A DNA stretch of 64,000 bases from Atriophallophorus winterbourni (Eukaryota; Platyhelminthes; Trematoda; Plagiorchiida; Microphallidae), in NCBI GenBank assembly GCA_013407085.1, contig JACCGJ010023168.1:1-64000 (forward strand), given 5' to 3'. Positions 21,790 through 32,430 of this stretch are shown here, piece by piece; the stretch's first letter is position 1, and the number at the start of each line of letters is the position of its first letter. The notes beneath the pieces are model-generated. The model was given only the letters and a program-made list of their open reading frames with translations. It searched no databases and was not told the origin of the DNA. Made by a program: the position numbers and the translations under genes.

Positions 21790-22837
21790 AACGCGGGCTA
21801 TGAGTGACGGGCAAGATTGCTCGTCACCTGGAATCCAAAAACATACTACCTACAGAGAAGCAGGAGTTCTGTAAATCTGATTCATGTCAGAAACCATTTG
21901 TTAACGTTCCCTGAAACTACTGAAATAAGTGGTTGACGGAAAAGCGAGCAATGTGATCAGTATCGACTCCTGCAAGAAGTGCAACAAACACAAACCAATT
22001 ACCAGCTCTCTGAACGCAAGCTCGTTAATTTCACGAAACTGTAAGATCAATTTGAAAGTAATGCGGAGCTTTTTTCCACTTTCTTTCATTTCTGACCGAA
22101 CATCAATCTCCCTGTAGGCTCTTAGCAATGCAATACCAATATCGCCTAGGCGCTTTATTGTTTCCCCCCTCAACACCGTTGATTGTCGTTCCCAGTGGTT
22201 TTTTTTCCTACTAAGTTAAGGCACTGAAATCGTCGAACAGGTCACTACCGGAAGCCGACGAAGCTCCGGTTTAGCAATAATAGAATTCCACTAAGAAGTT
22301 TATAAACCGAAGTGTCTAGACACGAAAACGTGTTGCACCGGAATCTGTGCGCAGCAAATCGTAAAGTACATCAAAACAATGACCGCGGTGGGTAAGTATC
22401 AGGTCCATAATGGCCCCATGCATAATTTGGCAACCACATTCGTGTGCAATACAATGTGGTTTAGAGATCGAATTTCGGTGAATGTGTGCACATTACAATT
22501 GCAAAATCGGAGCTCAAATTTATGATCGACAATTGGTTTTGATCGTAAGTTTGGACAAATTCATTGACCGGAATTTTATTCGAAAGAATTGTGGTTTATG
22601 ATGGGAGTACCATGGTATTATGGGCTGTCGTTGTATTGCATCCAGAAGTATGTTTATAACTGGTATAATAAGGATTATAGAGGGAACTGTGATACGATCT
22701 TTTTGTCTTTTAGAGAGGCTTGAAAGCACCCGGAAGAGTACACGATTTCTGTTGTTCAACTTAGCGAATGAGAGCATAATCGAAATGCCTCCCGTTGTTG
22801 CTAGAGCCTATGAATAACATTCAGTTCGATAACCTCC
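21790..22837. other. No gene recognised
   Basis: AT-rich sequence with short open segments on both strands, none with a recognisable motif or splice pattern. Confidence 0.4.
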
Positions 22838-23090
22838 ACATAATAGATCTTTCGCAATACGACCATTTTACATTGCCTTACAGAAGGCATTCAGTACGCA
22901 CGCGCTTGTTGCCATCATCTTTGTCTTTATAGTCAACTTCGGTTACCCCAAACACGAGAGTTGAATCGGGACAGAATGACAGCTGCTATGCCTTATCGAT
23001 CGCCTTCGTGTCTAGCGAGTGATTTTCCGCAATGGTTGAAACAAGACACTTGAAATGATGAACTGGTTCAAGCTGATAGGTTTCAACAAG
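22838..23090 (-). mobile_element. RTE internal fragment, decayed
   Basis: Shares the ATAGATCTTWCG..ACGACCATTTT.CATT block and the CACGCGC..CATCATCTTTGTCTTT block with the copy at 1280-1700, with deletions between. It covers the linker between RT and C-terminal domain. Confidence 0.65.
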
Positions 23091-23275
23091 ATTAAAAATA
23101 CGTGATACATTTCGAGATATTTTAAGGAGTAAGAATGTGCTAGCGCTGTAGCTTCCGTAGAAATATGATAAACATGAAGCGGGGCCTTCAAATCGGCCGT
23201 CAACAATCATTTTATCTCCACATTATTTTTCGTCATTTTTGATACGTTCAACCGCTATCGTTTTCTTAATTCGTC

Positions 23276-24355
23276 ATGTTTTCGCATCAACAAAGGTCGA
23301 TTTATAACGCCCACAGTTTAAAACAATTACGCGATGCCGTGTTTTATAGTGAGAATTCTGACATAAAAAACTTTGGCTTTAGTATTCGGCAAAAATTGGA
23401 TAACATATTGAAACGAACATTAAAAAAGAAGAGGAAACATCGTGCAGGTTGGCAAGCCGCCCTTCGCCGACGTCATGCCATTTCTAGAATGCCCTTACCT
23501 TGTATTTTATCATCGAACGTTTGTTCATCGTGGTCCAAGTACGGTGAAATTTCACAACTACTCACTTCGAAAATTTCAAAGCATACAGCCGTTGCCATGT
23601 TTCAAGAAACCTGGCTTCATTCGGCAATAGATAATGAGTTGGTTTCTATTGAAGGATACTGCTGTTTTCGACCCGACCGAACCTGTCCCTCAGTGAATCG
23701 TGGTGGCGGAGTAATTACTTACATTCGAACTGACTGGTGTTCGTACTGCAAACAGATTTTTACTTCTGGTGACCGCGAGATATCCTGCCTGGCTGTTGAA
23801 TGCAAACCCCGTCATCTTTCCAATTTTCAATCCCTTATTTTCATAAATGCTTATGTTATCCCCAATTGTCCATCTAACGTTTTTAACGCATTTATTGATG
23901 AACTCTTAATAAAACTTACTCTTTTTCATAATTCTTTGCTTCTTCTAGTTGGTGACCTGAATGACTGCAATTTATCTATGTTTTCCCTATTGTCTCTCAA
24001 AAATATTGTTCATTTCTCGACTCGAGGTGACTCATTTTTGGATTTCGCCCTAACAAATGCACCTCATTTGTTTCACGCCCGCAAGTTTGCTCCAGTTGGT
24101 AATTCTGACCCTTGTGTTATCAAACTTCTTCCTAAAATTTATGAAAGCACTGGGCATAGATACCTCACCCGCAGAAATGGCAAAACGGTGACTTTTAGAG
24201 CTTGTCAACCTGACAATATTTCAGCCCTGAAGGACATGCTCTATACCACTGATTTCAACATTTTTCATGAAAATGATGTCTCCATGGAGTGTGATGTTCT
24301 GACATCTTATCTTAATTTTTGTCCTAAAGAAACTATTTTTCCTCTGCCCATTTAA
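23276..24355 (+). pseudogene. CR1-type ORF2, endonuclease part
   Basis: After a basic N-terminal stretch (LKRTLKKKRKHRAGW) come the endonuclease motifs: AMFQETWLHS near residue 110, RGGGVITYIR, FINAYVIP, LLVGDLNDCN, DFALTNAP and GNSDPCVIKLL (the SDH position is GNSDP). It stops in a TTTTT stretch at about 24335-24355, beyond which the reading continues in another frame (AHLKRLGRIKEKA). Confidence 0.8.
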
Positions 24356-24357
24356 AG

Positions 24358-24870
24358 CGCTTAGGAAGAATTAAAGAGAAAGCATTTGAAATGCATGATT
24401 GTAACACTGTTGCGCATCTTTCTCAGTTAATCAAGTTCGAAATTCGAAGTCTTGAAAAGCTGTACACGAACACGCTTCTTAGAACGAAAGATAGTCGTCA
24501 CCTATGGCGTGAGCTGAAACAAATTTGCAGAAATAATTACAAGAAATCCCCATCAATTTTGGATGTTAATTCCTTGAACGAATCTTTTGTGCCCTGCATA
24601 ACCGATAATGTCTGTGCACAGAACTTTATTTTACCCCCATCCGCATTCTCCAATTCACCCTTTACTAACGTACCCGAGGTCTTTGGCGCACTTTCAGCTG
24701 TCTCAAGTTTTAAGGCTGCAGAACCAGACAAACTCTTTCACATTGTACTAAAGGAATGTGCTACAGAAATTTCATCCCCCATCACATCCATTTTCAATCG
24801 TTGCATAGAAAAAGCAATTATGCCTGATTGCTGGAAATCTGTCTGTATAACCCCGATCCCAAAAAAGATC
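24358..24870 (+). pseudogene. CR1-type ORF2, endonuclease-RT linker
   Basis: Linker with EIRSLEKLYTNTLLRTKDSRH and LSAVSSFKAAEPDKLF, then VCITPIPKK, the first RT motif. The frame is lost at the six-A run at about 24857-24862; the other frame continues DPGKYRPIACTS. Confidence 0.75.
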
Positions 24871-25660
24871 CTGGTAAATACCGCCCGATCGCGTGCACCT
24901 CGCAGTTGCCTAAATCATTTGAGAGCATTGTACTACGAAGAATGGCATCCAGCTCTCTGGTACACGATGCTTCTCAGTTCGCTTACCGTAAAAATCGATC
25001 AACAGTTGATGCTGTCGCTTTGCTTACGGATTATATCACACGTTCTTTTAATAGTAAATCGAAAGCCGTCCAAATTTGTTTTCTGGATTATACAAATGCT
25101 TTCAACAGTGTTCTGAGAAACTCTTTATTGCAAAAATTATTTGACCGTGACGTTACAACAAATATCCTTCATTGGATTGCATCCTACTTTGAGGGTCGTC
25201 TCCAATATACACTTGTGAACGGAGAAGCCTCCCGTGAAATACCGTCTCCGCGTGGTGTCCTTCAGGGTGCAATACTGTCCCCATTTTTATTTTCGCTTTA
25301 CATTTCTACTCTTCCTTGTGACCCTTCGACACTTACTATTAAATACGCTGATGACGTTGCCGTTGCATTGAATCATAATCTTCGGATCGAGCAACATGTT
25401 TTAGCATCAGTGGTTACGAACATTGGTCAATGGTCATCCACGTTTGGTTTATCTTTGAATCCCTCAAAATGCAACGAGATGATATTTTCCAATATGACTG
25501 GACAGCGTTATCTAGCCCTTCATGATGAAATTCCTCGCGTTTCGTTTAACGGCTCTGTGTTCGAAAGATGTTACAGCTTCAAGTATCTTGGCGTAACAAT
25601 ATCCGACAATCTTAGCTGGACCAAACATGTAACTAATCAATTCAAAAGATGCGCCAAATG
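24863..25660 (+). pseudogene. CR1-type reverse transcriptase core
   Basis: RT motifs in order: DPGKYRPIACTS, QFAYRKNRSTVDAV, FLDYTNAFNSV (motif A), PRGVLQGAILSPFLFSLY (motif B), IKYADDVAV (motif C, active-site YADD), GLSLNPSKCNEM and FKYLGVTISDNLSW. All catalytic residues are present. A third frameshift near 25650, at an AAATG that appears to have lost an A, shifts the thumb into the frame ALRLRSLSIPLKVIQIF. Confidence 0.88.
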
Positions 25661-26083
25661 TCATTCTATGCACTTCGCCTCCGTTCTCTCTCCATACCAC
25701 TAAAAGTTATTCAAATTTTTGTTTTTTCTTGCATCATTCCGCACCTCCTTTACGCTTCCCCAGTAATTTTTCCTGGCCTTTTGGAAAAGGATTTTATGAT
25801 GATCAGAAGAAGTATCAGGCTCATCTAAAGATTGAGTTGTGTTCCTGCAGATGACATTCGAGACACTATTGCTGATCGTCACTTTCGTGAATGCATCAGG
25901 TTCATCGCAACTATTTTTTCTGATTATTCACATCCACTGAACAAAAGCCTTGCTTCTTGTGAATCTTTTTCCTCCACTCGAAGTCACTATGTTATTCCCT
26001 ATTCGAGAACTAACAAATTTAGAAACTCTTTTGTTCCATACTTGGCTCGATACATGGTTGATCGTTTGAAAGCTGTTATGGAG

Positions 26084-26087
26084 TTAA
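26084..26087. repeat. TTAA target duplication, left
   Basis: TTAA directly before the inserted element; repeated at 26661-26664. Confidence 0.6.
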
Positions 26088-26660
26088 CCTATTCATGCCT
26101 GAATTATTTTCTAACCCGAAATATTTTTTTCTTCGGAAACGAGTTGCCCAGGGGTGAAATAACACAAATAATATAAAAAGTTTGTGATATTCACATAATT
26201 GAGAAAATAAAAAAATGTAACCAATTGGTTACATCCGGCATAAGTCACCAGTGTACGATTTTGGTGACTTCTGTCGGATGTAACATAAAGGTTACATTTA
26301 TTTGAACGCAACGCATTTCGAAGATTTTCTGATTTATTCCAATTTTTTACATAATGTCTTTGTAGGCATGACTAAGTTCATACTGGAACAAAATTTATAA
26401 TAACTGAGACTTCCACACGATTTTTGTTCGGCTCACAAAACTGCGAATTGTGAGGATACGTTCGAAATCCGTACCAGCACATACTTTCTCTTTCATTGTG
26501 GACAAGTCAATGACGATTGCGAACAAAGAAGAAAACCACCCTGCATTTGACAAAATTCTGTATGCCGACGTGCAAAAAAAATCGGAGAATTCAGTTAGAA
26601 TTAGCTTAAAATGCCTTGCGAAGTTCATGTAACCAGAAGGTTACATCCGTCCTGAAAGGG
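26088..26660. mobile_element. piggyBac-like non-autonomous element in CR1 ORF2
   Basis: The left end reads CCTATTCATGCCTG after TTAA; the right end, read inward on the other strand, is CCCTTTCAGGACGG after TTAA, an imperfect terminal inverted pair. Removing it with one TTAA restores the CR1 reading frame, which defines the ends. The 573-bp interior holds a palindrome and a strong hairpin (26216-26284) but no transposase. Confidence 0.62.
26216..26284. repeat. 18-bp perfect palindrome overlapping a 22-bp-arm hairpin
   Basis: TGTAACCAATTGGTTACA at 26216-26233 is its own reverse complement. From it, 26228-26249 pairs with 26263-26284 at 20 of 22 positions around a 13-base loop. A further GGTTACATCCG lies at 26638-26649. 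Confidence 0.8.
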
Positions 26661-26883
26661 TTAAAGAAGCGTTTGACAATTTTTTAAATGTCGCTGAAAT
26701 GTTCCCGTTATTTTCTAATTTTTATTTTTCTAATTCGCCTCACATTTGGCTAGCCTATGGTAACCTGACACTTTATTAGCTCAAGTATCATTTCATTGTG
26801 CAGCACTTTATACAATTTATCATATTTGTATTTTGTGGAGAAATTAATGTATTGCTGAAAATTCGTGTACACGAATAAAGTCA

Positions 26884-26918
26884 TTCTCTTCTTCTCTTCT
26901 TCTTCTTCTTCTTCTCAA
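26884..26918 (+). repeat. TTC/TCTTC microsatellite tail of the CR1 element
   Basis: Pyrimidine TTC repeats follow GAATAAAGTCATTC, as at the 3' end of CR1-type elements. The next 400 bases show nothing recognisable. Confidence 0.7.
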
Positions 26919-27360
26919 CATGATTCAGTGTCACAATCGGAAAACATAATACTAAAATACTAAAAAATACACATTATTTCGTAAAGGAATGAACATGTTT
27001 ATTGCTCAGTTTCGTTAGACTCAGTGACCTCTGTGACCAGATGGCATAAATCCAATGCTGCTCAAAACCAGTCATGTGCAATAGTCTGGATATTGATCTG
27101 GCATGTTTATTCATTTGCTTTTAAGCTGGAGTGGCACAGAACGACTGGAACGTGCGACAAATAACACAATTACAAAGGTGGCTGCCTTTCTGATGTCGAA
27201 AACTGCAGGCCGTTGACACCGCTCTCTTCTTTATCAAAAGTGGATGATAACGGAAAAAAGAAACAATTTGTGCTTGCATGCCACTGTTGCTAAAGATTGG
27301 TACGATCAACGACTGCAATCACATTTCGTGGTGTGTGTGTGTGATGGAAGTACGTACAAA

Positions 27361-27665
27361 TAAGCCTTTGTGTTGATGATCATGAGTTAAATCACAATCT
27401 ACATGTATATGGGCACACGTGATTGAATATGTTTCAAGAGCACTCGAATCCTGATCTTGCTCACCCTACCTGATGTGTGCAAACAGCACGAAACCGGCCA
27501 TGGGTGTGTGCGAGGGAAATGCATGCAAATGAGTATTTTCGTTCATGGTCATGAGTTTAAACCTCATCTGCGTGTGTTTAGGCACATGTGTCTGAACCAG
27601 ATGGTCGACCAGTGAGTTGAAATATGTTTCACTGATTAGGAATAGTGTCCCATTTTCAACCAATC
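27361..27665 (+). repeat. Hammerhead family A repeat, tandem copy 2
   Basis: The flank block ATCATGAGTT..CACA/CTGC at 27377 recurs at 27546, so the unit repeats at about 169 bp. The ribozyme core between them spans 27464-27505: CCCTAC, CTGATGT (the last A of the box is changed), a perfect stem II GTGC-AAACA-GCAC, GAAA and ACCGGC. The two changes should abolish cleavage. From 27670 to 28680 no gene is visible. Confidence 0.7.
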
Positions 27666-28681
27666 AACGATTCGGTGTGTTTTATTCTTTATGACACCAA
27701 CGCTAACGCTGTGAAAGATCGATTACTGCTCACGGCTGCTGATTTTAGATCACGCACTCACTGTACAAGTGAAGCCAAACTTCCGAGTAAATGGCTATCG
27801 CTGTGATTGATGTGGAAGTGATAATAACTCAGGAATAGGAATGTTTCGTCATTTCCAACGCTGTTGAATATGAAGCAATGGTGCACATGTAATGTACATC
27901 CATGTCGGACATCGGCCGAAGGATGACAACAACATCAATTACAACAAAAACCTATTTGGCCTAATCGAGTGACATGCCTGAGAACATCACATTGATTGGA
28001 AATGGTCCAATGTGAATTGTATCGTGATTTTGCTCAATATTCAAACAAAATAATTAAAGGTATTGGGCTAGGATAGCAGTTATTCAGAGAGTGACACGTA
28101 ACATAGCTTTTAGGACTCCATAAGCAATATGCACCTTCAAAGAAAGCACTTTCAGGAATGGTCAGCTTACTTTTAGTATTATACTTTGTCTCAGGTTTCC
28201 GCTATACAAATCCAGTTACACGCTTAGCATGCAAATATATGGAAATGGATACATTACATGATAGAGAGAAAGACAGTATGCCGTATAAAAATACCCAGCT
28301 ATTATCGCTGGTGGGGTAGAGAGGCCACCCATAGAATGCATTCTTTATGTGAATGTTCTAACATTGTTGAGTTCAATGCACGCATTCAACTTCACATCTG
28401 AATTGAAAAATCAATGAACGAATCCTGGTTGGTTGAGATACAACATGGTCAACTATTAAAGCAGTCTGATTATTATTTTGACGAATATCGCATATACCAA
28501 ACTAGTAGCAGTTTGTTTTCGGTGCGTCCAATCTCTCATGTCATTCGCAACCGTTATTGCTATATATTCAAAATGCTAATATTGGTTTTAACTGCTATAC
28601 TATTCATTTCGAGTTTAACATATCAACGGATGTAACTTTATTTGTTTTCCTCATTTCAGACGGATCCGTTGTATTTAGTGA

Positions 28682-29489
28682 AAATACAAGAGTACACAAT
28701 TGGAGGTGAAAACGAGTTTTATTTACTTTTCATTGCGAGAGAACTATTTCTATTTTGTGTGGAAGTGGAGAGAATAGAAACCACGAATTATGGTGAGTAT
28801 CTGTTTCAGAATTGTGACGATTTCGAACTTTCGTTTTTGGTGTGACAGGATTTGTAGACGCATTGAAACAGAGCTGCCGAGGTGTGGGTATCTTTTTCTA
28901 ATCCTAAGCTTATTGGAAACGATATGATGGATGGCAGACTTCGAATATACATTTTCTCAATTACTATGAACATCCATCTAATTATCCGCGTACTATAAAA
29001 CAGTGCTACATTATTAATTACTATATTAACGCAATTTCAATTTATAGTTTTATATTATTATATGTCCCTCGACTGAGGGGCAAAAGCAACTTCTGTCAGA
29101 TCCGGGCACATAATAATGACCAACAATAAATAGAAATTGCGTTTATTTAGTAATTAATTATTTAGCAGAGGCTTTATTGTACGGGAAAAAGTAGATGGAT
29201 GTTCCTATTACTTCAGAAAATGTATATTCGGAAGTCCACCATTCATCAAATCGTTTCAATAAGCTTCGGATTATAAAACGATACCCACACAGCGGCAGCT
29301 TTGTTTCAACGCGTCTACAAATCCTGTCACACCGAAAACGAAAGTTCAAGATCGTCACAATTCGGAAACGGATACTCACCTTGATTCGTGGCTTCAATTC
29401 TCTCTGCCTTTCACACAGAAAAGAAATAGTTCTCTCGCAATGAAAAGTCAATAAACCGCGATCTTACCTCCAAATCTGTACAATTGTAT
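28682..29489. repeat. Large inverted repeat, ~365-bp arms, ~77-bp loop
   Basis: 28682-29047 matches the reverse complement of 29125-29489 at roughly 85-90% over the whole length, e.g. TTTTCATTGCGAGAGAACTA and GGTGTGACAGGATTTGTAGA in both. The centre (29048-29124) holds a small CCCTCGACTGAGGGG hairpin. The open frames on either strand here are mirror images of one another and are not independent genes. Confidence 0.88.
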
Positions 29490-29512
29490 TTTTTTATAAA
29501 TACCTACTTGTG

Positions 29513-29600
29513 ACAATGAACGACTGGACGCGGGAAGTGGATGAGGCTGGTTTCCTGCATTTGTGTTACCTGGGCATATCAAAGGCGTTTGATCGTGTAG
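29513..29600 (+). pseudogene. RT motif A fragment of another non-LTR element
   Basis: DWTREVDEAGFLHLCYL followed by ISKAFDRVEH is the motif A region of a non-LTR polymerase (LDFSKAFDRV type). The following codons up to 29737 are not recognisable RT. Nothing else is seen to 30235. Confidence 0.55.
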
Positions 29601-30234
29601 AACATTCTATGCAGGACATTAAGCTGCTCGCGGAACAAATAAAATGGGGGGCTCTCTACACGACCTCGCCCATGATGATCGATTGGTGCATCATAATTTG
29701 GATAAACTGCCTCGCAGAGGACTTCAATCGGATTTAATCCTTACTTAAAAATTACTGAACTTAAAGATTCATTCTCCGGGGCGTCTATTTAGCCTCCGAT
29801 GGAGCCATACTACTCGCACTCACTCATTGGCATAGGATATGCTACATTCTCACCGGAACTGCCATCGATTGCTCTTTTCTATGCGTTTTCGCTTCTTGTT
29901 GAACTTTTTACCCCCAGACGTTGTTTGATTATCTATTAAAAGTATTTTCAGAATCAAACTGGATACATTTATGCATTCATGCCTCAATACTTATATTTTT
30001 CCTTGTGCGAATATCTTATGCTGTTGTACAGCGATAAATATTTTATTACGTGAATTCTTGAATCATGAATACTTGGAACATGTCAAATGGCGTCAACGTG
30101 AAATGACCATGATGCAACGTTTGAGCGATTCAGCTGTGTGTTACAGCATGTTGTCGTGCCTGCCTATACAAACGGTAGCTTCAATGTTGAAACGTAGACT
30201 ATAATTTCGCCGCTGTTTCAATCCAAGCTTATCT

Positions 30235-30430
30235 TGATCTTACTGTTCCTACCTGATGAGAGCAAGCATCACGAAACCAGTAGTGGCGCGTGGGTATGTG
30301 ATTGAACTGTATGCGAATGTGAATATTGAGTTTAAGCCCATGTGGTAAATCTATATACTTGTGTTTAGACTCATGTGGGTTAGGGTTTGGGTTCAAATTT
30401 CGATGCAATACAATCGGGCACCGAAAGTAA
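30235..30430 (+). repeat. Hammerhead family A repeat, copy 3
   Basis: Core at 30247-30288: CCTAC, intact CTGATGA, stem II weak (GAGC..TCAC), intact GAAA, ACCAGTA, then GTGG. Stem I pairs over four positions and the cleavage triplet would be GTA. Stem II mismatches make activity doubtful. 30430-31070 is AT-rich with no gene seen. Confidence 0.65.
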
Positions 30431-31070
30431 ATTTTAGACCAGAATAACACAAACAGGAGAATTTATTTGCTAAATTAGTGATAACACAATTTCTGATTAA
30501 AATTATAAATTGCCATTCACTCTATATTATCGATTTAGTAAAAAGAAATTAGATGGAGCTGAAGAGATAAATGAACAACTTTATTCAGAAATATTTTAAA
30601 TACTATCTAAAATTAATTTTTTTAATATGGTAAATAATTAATGAATGAGAAACATCAACCAAATGTAATTCAAATAAATAAATAAATAACCTGATGAATT
30701 TTTGTCAATAGTCTAATGTATACCTCTGTAGTACGCTGATATATTGAGGCAAATGGAAATAGAAAACTTCGATATAAAGACTGTCAAGAGGGCAACATAT
30801 TATGCCTCAACCGATTAATAGAAAGAGATCCATAATTAACTATTTTCAACATGGTGGAAAAGTATCAGGTAGAATATTACTGATAAATTTTCCGCAATAT
30901 TAAATTTGTGGTTCCTAATCAATATCTTATATAGACACCAAATTCTGGATAATCTTAAACACCGTGTGGTGATATGATATGCGTGATTTTCTCTTGCTTT
31001 TCATCCTTAACAAGGTTCGGGTTGAAGACAGTGAAAGCCATACTTTTGAATATTCATTACAATATCTAGC

Positions 31071-32430
31071 TGCGCGATTTGCAAAAGCAAGACAACCCCA
31101 CTTCAATTAGCTTCAGAAAATTGGAAATCGATAAAAAAGCTGCATATGCCGAGTCGCACTTTCCACTTTCGGTCCGAAGAAAGCTCGAACGAGCGACTGG
31201 TTCGAAGCAAAAGCTTCTGAGATGACTGCTGTGGTGGATGAGAAACGGTCAGCATTCTTGAGGTTCAAAGGTATGCCAACAGATGAAAACTTACGACTTT
31301 TAAGAGCAGCCAGAAATAAGGTCCAACAGACTGCAAGGCGATGTGCAAATGACTACTGGACAGAAATTAGCCTTAGTATCCAAGAAGCTGCGGATACTGG
31401 AAATTTTCACGGCATGTATGATGGGATCAAGAGAGCCATTGGTCCAAACAAAAAATAAAATGGCTCCATGAAGTCTGCATCTGGTGACACACGATGGGAG
31501 GACAAAACTCAACAGATGAAAAGATGGGTAGAGCACTTCTCCTCCTTCTACTCTAGGGACAGTACGTTTCTACCGGATGCACTTGAAAATGTCGAACGGT
31601 TGCCGACCATTGAATATCTAGATACCCCTCCTACTCTTGATGAGCTCAATAAGGCAATCGACCGCTTAGCGAATAGGAAGGCCCTGGTGACGACGGAATT
31701 CCACCTGAGCTCATCAAATGCGGTAGAGCAGCATTATTACAGCCTCTTCACCATTTGNNNNNNNNNNNNNNNNNNNNCGTACTAAATGCTTTACTGTACG
31801 GCAGTGAAACCTGGACCAACCACGCAAGACACGAACGGAAGCCGAATGCTTTCCATCTACGAAGCATCCTTCGTATCTTGAACATATCGTGGATGGACAG
31901 AGTGACTAACGCTGAAATGCTTCCCAAAGCTGGTGTAGAGAACATGTTCACCATATTGCGACAGCGCCGCCTGCGGTGGCTTAGTCATGTCTACAGAATA
32001 AAAAAATGGTCGTATTCCGAAAGATCTACTCTATGGTAAGTTGCAACTAGGAAGTCGACCATTGGGCAGACCGCACTTGTGGTACAAAGACATTTGCAAA
32101 AGAGATATGAAAGCTCTCGGCATTGACCCGGCGAGTTGGGAAAAAGATGCTCTTGACCGCTCACATTGGAGGCACTGTGTAAAGCGTCGTCTGCAAGCTG
32201 GGGAGGAGCAGATACAGCTCTTGGCTGCTGAACGCAGATCACGCCGCAGGCGTGCAACTGACGCAATACAATCGAGTTCTGACTTTCGTTAACAGCGCTG
32301 CGGGAAAGATTGTTCCCCCCGATTCGGACTGTTTAGTCATTCCAAAATCTGCAAAACGTGATCATTCATGCGATTGTGATGTACATCCATGGTCGATATC
32401 GACCGAAGGAGGCCAACACCAACAATATTT
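31071..32430 (+). mobile_element. RTE copy with assembly gap, plus orientation
   Basis: Starts in the endonuclease-RT junction (LHMPSRTFHFRSEESS frame), continues with MTAVVDEKRSAFLRFKGMP and the RT N-terminal half to about 31757. A run of 20 N follows, then the C-terminal domain ([42 protein letters not shown]) and the GGAGGCCAACACCAAC tail at about 32420. RT motifs A to C are missing, presumably in the gap or collapsed by the assembler. Confidence 0.85.
31758..31777. other. Assembly gap, 20 N
   Basis: Twenty undetermined bases inside an RTE copy, joining two parts that are about 1 kb apart in the family's order. The true length is unknown. Confidence 0.98.

Larger units (their letters stand above)
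25661..26690 (+). pseudogene. CR1-type ORF2 C-terminal part, split by an insertion
   Basis: Frames carry HLLYASPVIFPGLLEKDFMM, RLSCVPADDIRDTIADR and, ending at the insertion, MVDRLKAVMEL. If 26088-26660 and one TTAA are skipped, the codons go on without a stop for six more residues and end at a natural TAA near 26682-26684. Confidence 0.7.
23276..26918 (+). mobile_element. CR1-type non-LTR retrotransposon, frameshifted and interrupted
   Basis: One element carries an endonuclease (23276-24355), a reverse transcriptase split over three frames (24358-25830) and a C-terminal part to about 26690. It ends in a GAATAAAGTCATTC and TTC-repeat tail at 26870-26918. The order and motifs fit the CR1 group found in flukes. 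The polymerase C-terminal codons are cut by a 573-bp TTAA-flanked insertion at 26088-26660. Confidence 0.85.

Noticed and set aside
28642..29451. Two similar ORFs on opposite strands that look like a gene pair
   Set aside because: They are the two arms of one inverted repeat read from opposite strands.
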